Shown here piece by piece: positions 20,081 through 30,163 of a DNA stretch of 64,000 nt. The DNA is taken from NCBI RefSeq assembly GCF_947172395.1, contig NC_069108.1:8071068-8135067 (forward strand). Reading direction: 5' to 3'. Numbering within the stretch: the stretch's first letter is position 1; each line of letters starts with the position of its first letter. This DNA comes from Bicyclus anynana (taxonomy: Eukaryota > Arthropoda > Insecta > Lepidoptera > Nymphalidae). The translations under genes and the position numbers were made by a program. Under the pieces are notes generated by a model. That model did not search any database. It was not told where the DNA came from and saw only the letters and a program-made list of their open reading frames with translations.

Positions 20081-20426
20081 TTATCCACAAATAGAAAATA
20101 AAGGAAGCGCAACTAAGGAGCTTTTACTGTATTTACAAGATATATTGAGTTGCCATTTTCTGAAGCTGCAATATGTACTCGTGATAACGTAAGGCTAGGT
20201 GATAAGGTGGGCTAGTTAAACAAGCAATTACTTTGTAGCGTTGGAAAATACTCCAACAGAATATTCTGAGTGTTTATATGTTAACCAGATAGTGCTGCAA
20301 GTGCACACATTGATAAAGGACAACACAATTGCAGAAAGTGTATAATTACAAGACAAAAGGTATCATTATCACAGCCTATTTTAATGGCCCAGGCCTCCCT
20401 TCTTATAAAGGGAAATCTTGTTAGGA

Positions 20427-20590
20427 GGAGGATGAAAATCCACACTCCTTTCGGTTTCTACACGGCATCATACCGGCACGCAAAATCTCTTGACAGACCT
20501 GGACCAATTAAGAGGACCTCAATTGGCCCAGCCGGGAACAAACCCAGGACCTCTGTCTTGTAAATCTACCAAGCACACCACTGCGCCCGT
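20427..20590 (-). mobile_element. SINE family B with internal deletion
   Basis: Reverse copy with CTTGTTAGGAGGAGGATGAA at the left and the head GGACCTCTGTCTTGTAAATC at the right. The central ACCACCCTACCGGCAAAGACG block is missing. Confidence 0.7.
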
Positions 20591-20639
20591 CAGTTGTTGT
20601 GGAGGAAACTGAAAATCAGCACTATGCACAGCATTAGGC

Positions 20640-21545
20640 TGAGTTTGCAGCCAGTTGCCATGTTGCTAATATCAGTCTTAGTTTGTGGAGTAGTTTTTTA
20701 GTATAGTATGGAGCAGAAACGTGGACACTGACAATTTTGTTCTGTTTATCTCATACAATCAGTCGGCAGACTATGAGCAGAGCTTTTGTAGAAAAATTTG
20801 GCGATTAGAAGCAACATTCCCCAGCGGGAGCAGCTCCATGTAAGTGTCATATATGGCTTTTAATCAAGTATTTGCCGTCTTTTCAATCGCCGTATCGCCT
20901 GTGGTATTGTTAATTGAACAGCCAGGTGGTTCGAATGGTTTCTGAGTCTAGCTTTGTAGTTGTTGTTACTAGATTTTATTTCTTCTTTCACTGTTGGCAT
21001 TTGTAGATACTCGTGAATTTCTGGTATTTTCAGAAACCAAGGCGCGTTTCACACTTGCTTCAATACATAATTCTGAGCTCTTTGAATAATGGTAATGTTG
21101 GACTCGCATGCAGATCCCCACAGCTGGATTCCATACATCCATATTGTGTATGGACACTGACAATTGGCCTCCACAAATATAAAGACGCTCAGCGAGCTAT
21201 GGCTATGTTACAAGTCTCTCTGAAGGGGAAAATCCGTAATGAGGAAATCCATAACAGAACCAAAATAATCACCGACATAGCTCAACGAGTTGCGAAACTG
21301 AAGTGGCAATGGGCACATAGAGGGGCACATAGTTCGAAGAACCGATGGACGATGGGGTCCCAAGGTGCTGGAATGGCGACCCTGCACTAGTAAGCTCAGT
21401 GTTGGTCGACCTTCCACCAGGTGGACTGATGACATCAAGCAAGTCGCAGGGATTCACTGGATGTTGGTGGCTCAGTATTGTGATGTTTGGAAGTCTCTAC
21501 AAAAGGCCTATGTCCTGCAGTGGATGTCCATCAGCTGATATGATG
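20640..21545 (+). pseudogene. RTE-like LINE C-terminal fragment, split by a nested LINE
   Basis: The part before 20736 reads ...YGAETWTLT. The part from 21151 reads WTLTIGLHKYKDAQRAM, then KGKIRNEEIHNRTKIITDIAQ and a VDDIKQVAG-like tail, ending in ATGATGATGGATGATGA. This is the C-terminus of an insect endonuclease/reverse transcriptase. The two parts are separated by 20737-21150. Confidence 0.75.
20737..21150 (-). mobile_element. nested Jockey-like LINE fragment with 15-bp TSD
   Basis: The minus strand carries Jockey-type C-terminal codons (NAPWFL, EIHEYLQMPTVKEEIKSS, LNNTTG-like, frames shifted). It is flanked by a perfect 15-bp direct repeat TGGACACTGACAATT (20722-20736, 21151-21165), the mark of a target-primed insertion into the older LINE. 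Confidence 0.78.
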
Positions 21546-21549
21546 ATGG

Positions 21550-23635
21550 ATGATGATAAGGGCGGGCCATATCTGTTGTAAAACAGTTGGCCTCTGGGGC
21601 AGATGTGTTCTGGAGTGGAGACGACATCAAGATGGTATGACATCAAGAAGGTAGTGGGAAGTAATTAGATGAGAAAGGCGGAGGATTGTGGTGGTAGTGC
21701 TCTTGGAAAGGCCTATGTCCAGCAGTGGACGGATATAGGCATACTGATAGACCATACAGCTGCCAAGCTAAGTGATTGGGATTGATCACTTGACAAGCTC
21801 ACTGAGGCATCATGTGTAATCAATTTTTGCTAAATCTAGCAATCCATAGATGAACAACGTAGTATAAAACTTCATGTCTATGGTTAAAACATGAAGTCGA
21901 TAATGTTTTTAAGAAATTGTAATTACAAGCTGCGTTAAACAACAGGCGTGAATTGTATGTACAAAAAACGAATTAAAAAAAAACTTCACCAGATATCGAA
22001 CCTGGGCCTTACCAAGCACTCAAAAAAGCCAATAAATCTACACATACCAGCATATATAGAGCAAATTGCTGCTAGCAACGATAATTCAGTCGACAAAAAG
22101 ATAGGAAGTCACTATCAAAAGACTTCACTCATTTCAACATTGTGATAATTTAGTCGTGTCATTCGAGAAAAAATGTCGATACGAACGTGGTATTTTAACG
22201 TTTTGCAACTTATTTATCTAATTACCTGTAGTTTTGTTCGTAGTCCCAGTAATCTTTGTACCGCGGGTGCCAGCGAGGGCCCCCGCGGGAGTAGGGACGT
22301 CTTGAGCCCCCTTGGCTCATCTCTGCGCCATTCCACGACTTATCGATCCGCGCCGCACCGTCGGGCTCGTTAACCCGCTCCTAACCACACGTGGAACAAC
22401 ACAAAACCACAAAAACACAGCAATAAACACTCAAACACAACACAAATCCAAAATAAAACGAAAATTAATAGGACTCCACAGGAGTCGTGTTTTGGGGAAC
22501 ACTGCAACAGCGCGAAGCTCGTTCGGACTGCGCAGTTGCCAACTTAGCAAGCGCGCCAACGTCACAACCCAATCCGACGGAAGCGCTCTCTACCGGAACT
22601 GGTTGCGTTTTAAAATTCGACCGCCAAATCAATTAATTATCAATTAGCTTATTACCCCACATTCAATCATTTACACTAATTTACTCTGAATGATAAGAAA
22701 AATAAGGAAACTGGTTCCTTGGTTATGTCACAACTGTTACTTGCATGTTTTCGATTGAGTAAGCGAGTATTGATTTTATATTAGCGGCACTTGGAATTGC
22801 GTTTATCTGTCGCGAACCAACACAGATATGTTTAAAAAATGTAGACTGTACGAAAAAGGGCGTGTTAACGTAGTCCAACTGTTCACATAATTAATATGAA
22901 TCACTCGATTATCTCCGAACAATCGTTACGCATTACGAAACGTTTATTCCGCGTAGCATTACGGAGGATACAACTAAAACTTAGTAAACACAACTGAAAG
23001 TCCGTTTTTGAACTCAAATTCTGAGAAACATTAAGAATATTGTTATAATAGTCCATCTAGAAACGATCCATCCCGTCCAACTCCAAACTACACTACACAA
23101 ATACGTAAGCTTTGAAAAAAAAAAACTTTACACAACTTGTTCACATCCGAACATGATTCGCTGCAGCGCTTTGCTGACTCCCAACAAATTTTCTTATGAA
23201 ATCAAGCTGTCTAACACTGAAGCGCTCTAGCGCTTTACAGACATAATGCCCCGCCCATTGTTATTATAATGCAGCCAACATAACGCACAAAGTATGGTAT
23301 GAAGTTAGCGACAAAAAAATGACACGCTCAGCCTTCTCTTTTCAACTAATGAATGTGACGGAGACAGAAATAGCCTTTTTTGCCGTAGTAAATCATCTGA
23401 GTTGCAGGTAATGTGAAAAACAAAGCAAGCTGTATAACTTTCACAATGGCAAAATAAATTGACATTTCTTTACTTGCGTGCATTGAATTTATTTTTACCG
23501 TTAAACTATATAAAACTTTAACTTTGCTTTTAATGTAACTAAGCAAAATAGGTAGTTAGAGTAGATAATCATACTAAAATTATTCGGAGATAAAAGTGGA
23601 GAGTGTAAGTACGACTCTAATTAATATCCTAAAAT
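21550..23635. other. no gene recognised
   Basis: The stretch is mainly AT-rich with a GC-rich island at about 22255-22380 (CCGCGGGTGCCAGCGAGGGC). The short ORFs there have no visible domains. No splice-bounded exon of a known family was found. It could be the 5' region of an unrecognised retroelement or ordinary intergenic DNA. Confidence 0.4.
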
Positions 23636-23639
23636 TTTG

Positions 23640-24493
23640 GTATAAAAACCAGTAAAATCAAGTGCGATGGGCCTCTCTCTGATGAATACACATTGGAATG
23701 TGGTGTAAGGCAGGGTGGCTTATCCTCTCCTCTTCTGTTCAATTTGTATATTAATGAGCTAATTGTGAGGCTCAGCAGCACTCTACACGAGTGCTGCTCA
23801 CAATTAGAATGGATATGCATATACATAGGATGTTTAGTTATGGATACAATATGTTTTAATAATATTAGTCAAGCCGATGATATGGTGTTGCTTGGCCCCA
23901 CGATTGATTCCATTCGACGTCTCCTGAATACCTGTGAGGCATACGCAAGATCGCATGGCCTGCTGTATAATGCTAAAAAACGAACTCCTGGTTTTCAAAG
24001 CAGGCAGCTACCGGCCAAAGTGTGTGCCTCCAGTAAGCTTAGAAGGGGTGAAACTTAATGTTGTGAAACAATTTAGGTTTACACATTATAACAGAGAACA
24101 TAAGGGATGATAAGGACATAGAGTGAGAACGAAGAGCATTGTCAGTTTGGTGTACTATGTTTGCGTGCAGATTTGCTCGATGTACTGATGAAGTTTAAAT
24201 AACGCTTTTTAAAGCCTACTGTCAATCGTTTGTGGGTGTCATAATCACTGACGTCTCTAAATACTCTTAGAATCGTTGTTGTTGCCGAGTTGTTCAGGTT
24301 GCCGAAGTATTGTAGTGCGAGTGGCATGTTCTTTGAGGCACGGACTGATTTTCATTCCATGCGTAAGGCAGCTTCACTTCTACAGCGTCTTCGCGATAGC
24401 CACAACAGCATCCTGGCGTCAATACAGGAGAGGCTGGGCTGCCCAATAGTGGCACGTTGGGCAGCGGTGGCCACAGGCCATATTTGTAAGTAG
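23640..24493 (+). pseudogene. LINE reverse-transcriptase fragment (RT core to C-terminus)
   Basis: The first part reads ECGVRQGGLSSPLLFNLYIN ELI, then a catalytic-box region with QADDMVLL in place of the usual YADD, then RRLLNTCEAYARSHGLLYNA K. The later part at 24290 continues RLPKYCSASGMFFEARTDFH and the LQRLRDSHNSIL tail. Stops and frameshifts lie between 24058 and 24290. It is a dead non-LTR retrotransposon. Losing the catalytic Tyr confirms decay. Confidence 0.8.
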
Positions 24494-24539
24494 ACTAATT
24501 TAATTTATATGTTTAGATTCACTAACAATACTAACATAG

Positions 24540-24590
24540 TTTTTAACCGACTTCCAAAAAGGAGGAGGTTCTACGTTCGGCTGTATGTAT

Positions 24591-24625
<35 letters not shown>
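24540..24625. repeat. MITE end (AACCGACTTCCAAAAAGGAGG) and T27 tract
   Basis: TTTTTAACCGACTTCCAAAA matches the end of the 9134-9396 family. A homopolymer of about 27 T follows (24592-24622). Confidence 0.7.
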
Positions 24626-24627
<2 letters not shown>

Positions 24628-24629
24628 AT

Positions 24630-25265
24630 GTCTTCTAGATTAATTTTTAATTTCAGCTATCCAATAGTGTAATTACATTTGGACAAATATGATAGTTACG
24701 TAGCTACAATAGCAAACTGTATCCCCCGATTTTCGTACATTAGTTTTTTGGAATGACACCCCAAGAAGCAATTTTAAAGACGTATTCACGTCAAAAAACA
24801 AAAAAAAATACCCTAACCAAAGATACTAGAGTTTGACTAATGAAAGTAGAGACTGAAAAATAGGCAAAATATAGTATAAAATAATTGCCCCAGACATTAT
24901 ACAAGATGTGCGTTTCACCGGTTTAACCGTAACACAGTGCGCCAGTAATGGCGGCGGAGTTATTTTCGCGATGACACAACAGCGGGTGGACACTTTCACT
25001 CGCGGACGGCAGTGTTGCAATACACCTACATACAATATAGTAATTAGTTATTCAAAAAGCCGTACAAGCAGTCCACTGGGCTGTTGTCAACTTTAAATTC
25101 ATCACTAACCGTGACCTCACGCGATCTTCGTAGATCCTGTTCCTAGCGACTTACCTCAATTTATAATTTATTCTTTGTATGCATCGATGAAATAAAAAGT
25201 AATGATGCCAGTTCCCATAAATATTTACGTATACGCCGATGCACTTAATATGACGACAGACTAAG
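24630..25265. other. no gene recognised
   Basis: Short ORFs only. Nothing in either strand could be assigned to a gene or repeat family. Confidence 0.4.
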
Positions 25266-25269
25266 ATTA

Positions 25270-25528
25270 TGGGCAGATTGAGATTTTCTCAATTTGTCCA
25301 GGTCTGGCTGGTGGGAGGCTTCTGCCGTGGCTTGTTACCACCCTACCGGCAAAGACGTACCGTCTAGCGATTTAGCGTTCCGTACGATGTCGTGTAGAAA
25401 CCAAAAGGGGTGAGGATTTTCATCCTCCTCCTAACAAGTTATCCCGCTTCCATCTTAGACTGCATCATCATCACACCATCAGGTGAGATTGTAGTCAAGG
25501 GCTAACTTGTAAAGAATAAAAAAAAAGA
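25270..25528 (+). mobile_element. SINE family B, headless
   Basis: It runs from CAGATTGAGATTTTCTCAAT through GGTCTGGCTGGTGGGAGGCT to GGGCTAACTTGTAAAGAAT and an A-tail. Confidence 0.8.
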
Positions 25529-25738
25529 CTGTCATTAATTTTGTATCACTTACACATTTCAGTACTTCAGTTGTTTGAAATCAATATACCGTCTGCCTAT
25601 TTTATAAGTCTATGCCTCTGCATACAAGTAGCCCAAATCTTAAGCTTATAGCTTAGGTTAGGTCAGGCGATATTGAGCATTCAGCCCAACGATATTTCAT
25701 ACTAGAGATAGGGCACTAGCGTGTGAAGCTGAGCTGGA

Positions 25739-26107
25739 CAAATGTGCATAATAATAAGGATGATGACAGTTTTTTTTTAATTTAATTGGAGTATGCTTAT
25801 AGTAAAGCAATTTTGTAAAAGTAACAGGGTATCTGCGATCATTACTTTCGGAGCTACAGGGGTTTAAAGGGTCAGATTTGCGGCGCTGCCGCGGATCCCT
25901 GAAAAACGCCCCATACAAAATGGTACGAATTAATGACGTCGTAGGTCATAATGATCGTTAGATTTGTATGGGCGTTCAAACAAAATTACTAATATCTTTG
26001 TTATTTGTGCGTTTATGTTTATAGTTCATGTATTGAAAAATGTCACATTTAATGTAAGGAAGCTAAAACTGTATGAATTTTCATCCAATTACGATAAAAG
26101 GTTTTTA
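25739..26107 (-). repeat. dispersed ~380-bp repeat, copy 3 (reverse)
   Basis: Reverse copy of 15878-16258, from GATGATGACAGTTTTTTTTT to ACGATAAAAGGTTTTTAATG. A family-B SINE head scrap (AAATCCACCGCGCACACCAC) follows at 26134-26172. Confidence 0.75.
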
Positions 26108-26184
26108 ATGAGCCACTGTTTACCACGTGACCCTAAATCCACCGCGCACACCACTGCGCGACAGAGGCCGTGTTTCGCTTATAG

Positions 26185-26360
26185 AAAGATTTATTTATTT
26201 ACAAGCCCGCTTCCGTCCGTTTTCACAAATCACGCGGGAACTATGACATTTTCCGGATAAAAAGTAGCCTCTGTCTTAATCCAGGGTAAAATCTACCAAT
26301 TAAAAATTTCAGCCAAATCGGTTCAGTAGTTGAGACGTAAAAGAGTAACAAACATTTATT
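26185..26360 (-). mobile_element. Helitron fragment (reverse)
   Basis: It carries the shared blocks TCCGGATAAAAAGTAGCCTC, ATCCAGGGTAAAATCTACCA and AGCCAAATCGGTTCAGTAGT, without termini. Confidence 0.6.
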
Positions 26361-26399
26361 TTTTATTTATTATAGCCTGGTTATTTATTTATTACTATT

Positions 26400-26407
26400 A
26401 TTATATA

Positions 26408-26440
<33 letters not shown>
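26400..26440. repeat. (AT)n microsatellite
   Basis: About 17 AT units next to the LINE fragment's 3' side. Confidence 0.9.
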
Positions 26441-26441
<1 letters not shown>

Positions 26442-26445
26442 TAAT

Positions 26446-26928
26446 TTATAACCCATCCCATTTCCGGGCAAAGGCCTCCCCCAAACTCCTCCAAAGTTTT
26501 TGATTTGTCTTTTGGTGCCATGTAGGGCCCATGTACTCTACTAGGTCGTCTCTCCATCTACATAATGGTCTTCCTCTTCTTCTCTTGTTATATCTTGGGC
26601 ACCAAGCATTAATTTCTGTAGACCACCTGTTGTCCTTCCTTCGCATTATATGTCCTGCCCAATTCCATTTATTTTTCATGGCCATAGTTATTGCGTCTTT
26701 TGTTTGAAGTTTCCTTTTGATTTCTTCTTTTGTATATTTATCTAAAAGACGAATATTTAATATTGCTCTTTCCATTTTCCTTTGTGCAACTTTCATTTTA
26801 ATTGCAGTTTTCTTTGTTAATGACCATGTTTGTGAGCCATAGGTAAGTATGGGTAAAATACAATAGTTGAAAACTCTTCCTTTCATCTCCACTTTAATTT
26901 TTTTGTTATTAAAAATAAACTTACACAC
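26446..26928 (-). pseudogene. RTE-like LINE C-terminal fragment, 160 codons open
   Basis: The translation contains PILTYGSQTWSLTKKT, RKMERAILNI, KNKWNWAGHIMRRKDNRWST and RRRGRPLCRWRDDL, then the final W-x-x-LGEAFARKWDG. This is the standard C-terminal tail after the RT domain of insect endonuclease/reverse transcriptases. It is uninterrupted but lacks the RT core, so it is a 5'-truncated insertion rather than a host gene. Confidence 0.85.
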
Positions 26929-27004
26929 AAAGTTTCGCCTTTATAATAGTCTAGAGACAGGTGTTTCCTGCCTTTATACACTCTACACAGATGTGTCCCA
27001 AAGC

Positions 27005-27260
27005 TTAAGGTTGAAAGGTGCGATACGAGGTTTTTTGACCTCATACTAAAACATGAGGTACGAGGTCATTCGACCTCGTATCTCTTGACGACACTAGACG
27101 TTCGCTGCGGCACTGATTTTTCTATACTTTACTCTGGCGCATTACGGGGTTTTTTGACCTCATACTAAAACTTTGTGTCGTGGTACGAGGTCCATCGACC
27201 TCGTAACTTTGAAGATGCTAGACTTACGAGGTCAATTGACCTCGTGCCGAAACGAACGTG
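27005..27260. repeat. palindrome-rich repeat (AGGTC...GACCT cluster 2)
   Basis: Three 20-22-bp palindromes lie at 27059-27080, 27184-27205 and 27226-27245, plus half-sites (GAGGTTTTTTGACCTC). They share the sentence GTTCGCTGCGGCACTGATTT with cluster 1 at 12460-12830. The cluster sits just downstream of the EIF2B2 stop codon. Confidence 0.78.
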
Positions 27261-27312
27261 TTAAGTCAATCAGACATAAAAAAAAACTAGTTTTAATATA
27301 AAGATATATATA

Positions 27313-27318
27313 TTTAAT
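27313..27318 (-). terminator. candidate poly(A) signal ATTAAA for EIF2B2
   Basis: ATTAAA on the minus strand, about 29 nt after the stop codon at 27347-27349. The area is AT-rich, so this is a weak call. Confidence 0.35.
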
Positions 27319-27346
27319 AGTATTCTCATTATATATTATAAATATA

Positions 27347-30123
27347 TTACAATTGATAGTCTATCGGGTCGTACAGTTCTGACAGCAAGCGGTAGATGTA
27401 GGACGGGGAGCTGCCTCCGCTGTAACAAGGAATATTTCATAATTCATAATTCTTTATTTGCAAATTGTTAAATACAGATCTTGATATAAATGTTGGCATA
27501 CAATTTGCTACAAAATAGCATGCAAATTTAAAAATAATCTTATAACTAAATTACATTTTCTATAATTCACTATAATTATAGAAATTTACTTAATGACTAT
27601 GATGTTAAAATTATTAATTTATTATTATGTCCGTTATACGTTAATTATTATTGTTTGTCAGTTAAATAGTCTTTGATAGTGTAATACCGTTTTTTTAACA
27701 ATAGTTCTTTGATTTTAATTTTAAATAAAGCAACACTTAAATTTCTATCAGCTAATTTTGCTGGTAATTTGTTGTTTGTTTTTGCTGGTAATATTTATTT
27801 AGCATTTGTTCTTTTATTAATTAATATAAGTGAACAAGGAAAGGAAAGGAAATGACCGTTTGTTATATTAGTTAACAAGGAAATTACCAATTGTCATAGC
27901 CAAAGGCAAAGTTAAAATTAATTTATTTCAATTAAGCTACACATGTTCATTTAAAGCACGAAAGCATGCTACTATTGAACAGTTGCTACTTATTAGCATG
28001 TGTATCGCAACATTGCTAATAATGAGCATGCTTATTTCGAGCTTGCTCAAGAATCAACAGTCGTGCAGTTTATGAGCATGCTACTTGCTGCGCGAGTGGA
28101 AGGAGGCGTGCTTTTACGTCTGAACAGGTTTGCTTATTGAGTATGCTAGTCGATCAGCATTGCTATTCTGTATTCTCTTCACCTACATCTCTCCCTATAT
28201 AACATGATACTATAGACAGGGAGCGATAGATACAAATTAGCATTGGAATGTTTGCTTTGAGCATGCTTATTCAGGAGCATACTTAAAAATAGCATGCATA
28301 AAATAGCATGATGATAAGCTTGTTCGTATGGAAGCAAACTAAACAGCACGTTTTTAGCATGCTACTTTAGAGCATGTTTAACAGTACCTTTAGGATTAAT
28401 TAACAAGGAAAATTACCATCTGTTATATCAGTTAAAAAGAAAATTACCAATTGTTATATTAGTGAACAAGGAAAATTACTATTTGTCACTATAAGTTAAC
28501 AAGGAAAATTACCATTTGTCACTATAAGTTAACAAGGAAAATTACTATTTGTCACTATAAGTTAACAAGGAAAATTACTATTTGTCACTATAAGTTAACA
28601 AGGAAAATTACTATTTGTCACTATAAGTTAACAAGGAAAATTACTATTTGTCACTATAAGTTAACAAGGAAAATTACCATTTGGTGTAGTACTTAACAAA
28701 GAAAATTACCATTTTTTGTACATTTACATTTACATTTAATTTACAATTATCACTATGTTTGCCGAACTGCTTTGCTGATTGTGGTGATGAGGTGATAAGG
28801 TGTTGGGGTAACAAGGTGATGTGGTGATGAGGTGTGTGATGAACTCACAGGTTGGTGATGAACAGGGTGATGTGGTCGGGCGGCACCAGGTCGTACTGCG
28901 GGCACACCACGCTCGCCACCGCGCTCTCCGAGCTCCTGCAAGTGTTCAACCCATATTCGGCTCACTGCTGAGCTCGAGTCTCCTCTCAGAATGAGAGGGG
29001 TTAGGCCAATAGTCCACTACGCTAGACCAATGCGGATTGGCAGACTTCACACACGCAGAGAATAAAGAAATTCTCTGGTGTATAGGTTTCCTCGCGATGT
29101 TTTTCCTTCACCGTTTGAGACACGTGATATTTAATTTCTTAAAATGCACACAACTGAAAAGTTGGAGGTGCATGCCCCGGACCGGATTCAAACCCACACC
29201 CTCCGGAATCGGAGGCAGAGGTCATATACACTGGGCTACCACGGCTCCAAATTTAATATAAGCAATATTAATTTAGTAAGGTACATACAAATAATAAAAG
29301 TTATAAGATTTAAAAGAGTAAATAATAAATAAAATAAATAAATATACTTAAACAATACACATCACTATCTAGCCCCAAAGTAAACATACAGAGTAGCTTG
29401 TGTTATGGGTGCTAAGATAGTTGATATTATAATATTCATATACAATTATATACTACATATAAATACTTATATAATGTATAAATACACACAGACACTGGAA
29501 AAAATCCATGCTCATCACACAAATATTTTCCAGTTGTGGGAATCGAACCCACGGCCGTGGATGCAGAGAGGCAGGGTCACTACCCACTGCGCCACGCGGC
29601 CGTCAAAAGTGATGTGAAAGAGTAACAAACATTCATATCATCAAAATCATCAGTTTTCGCAAATCTCGGGAAACCATGGATTTTTTCGGGATAAAAGGTA
29701 GCCTATGTGTTAATCCAGAGTAAAATCTATTTCCATTCTAAATTTCAGCCAAATCGCTTCAGTAGTAGCGGCGTTATAGAGTAACAAACGTCCAAACATC
29801 CATACAAACGTTCGCGTTTATAATATTATTAGGATTTGTATTAATGACCATTTTAAAAACAGTGTCAACTAGCCTATTATACAACCCTCCGACATGTTTT
29901 TGGCTGGTGGGAGGCTTCGGCCGTAGCTAGTTACCACCCTACCGACAAAGACATATCGCCAAGCGATTTAGCGTTCCGGTACGATGTCGTGTAGAAACCG
30001 AAAAGGGGTGTGGATTTTCATCCTCCTCATAACAAGTTAGCCCGCTTCCGTCTTAGATTGCATCATCACTTACCATCAGGTGAGATTGTAGTCAAGAGCT
30101 AACTTGTGAAGAACAAAAAAAAA

Positions 30124-30163
<40 letters not shown>

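Noticed and set aside
22250..22380. GC-rich island as a gene promoter
   Set aside because: No exon, splice pair or start region could be linked to it, and base composition alone is not enough.
26446..26928. 160-codon ORF as a host gene
   Set aside because: It has the W-x-WAGH-RR and GRPL-RW-DD motifs of LINE polyprotein ends and no flanking exons.
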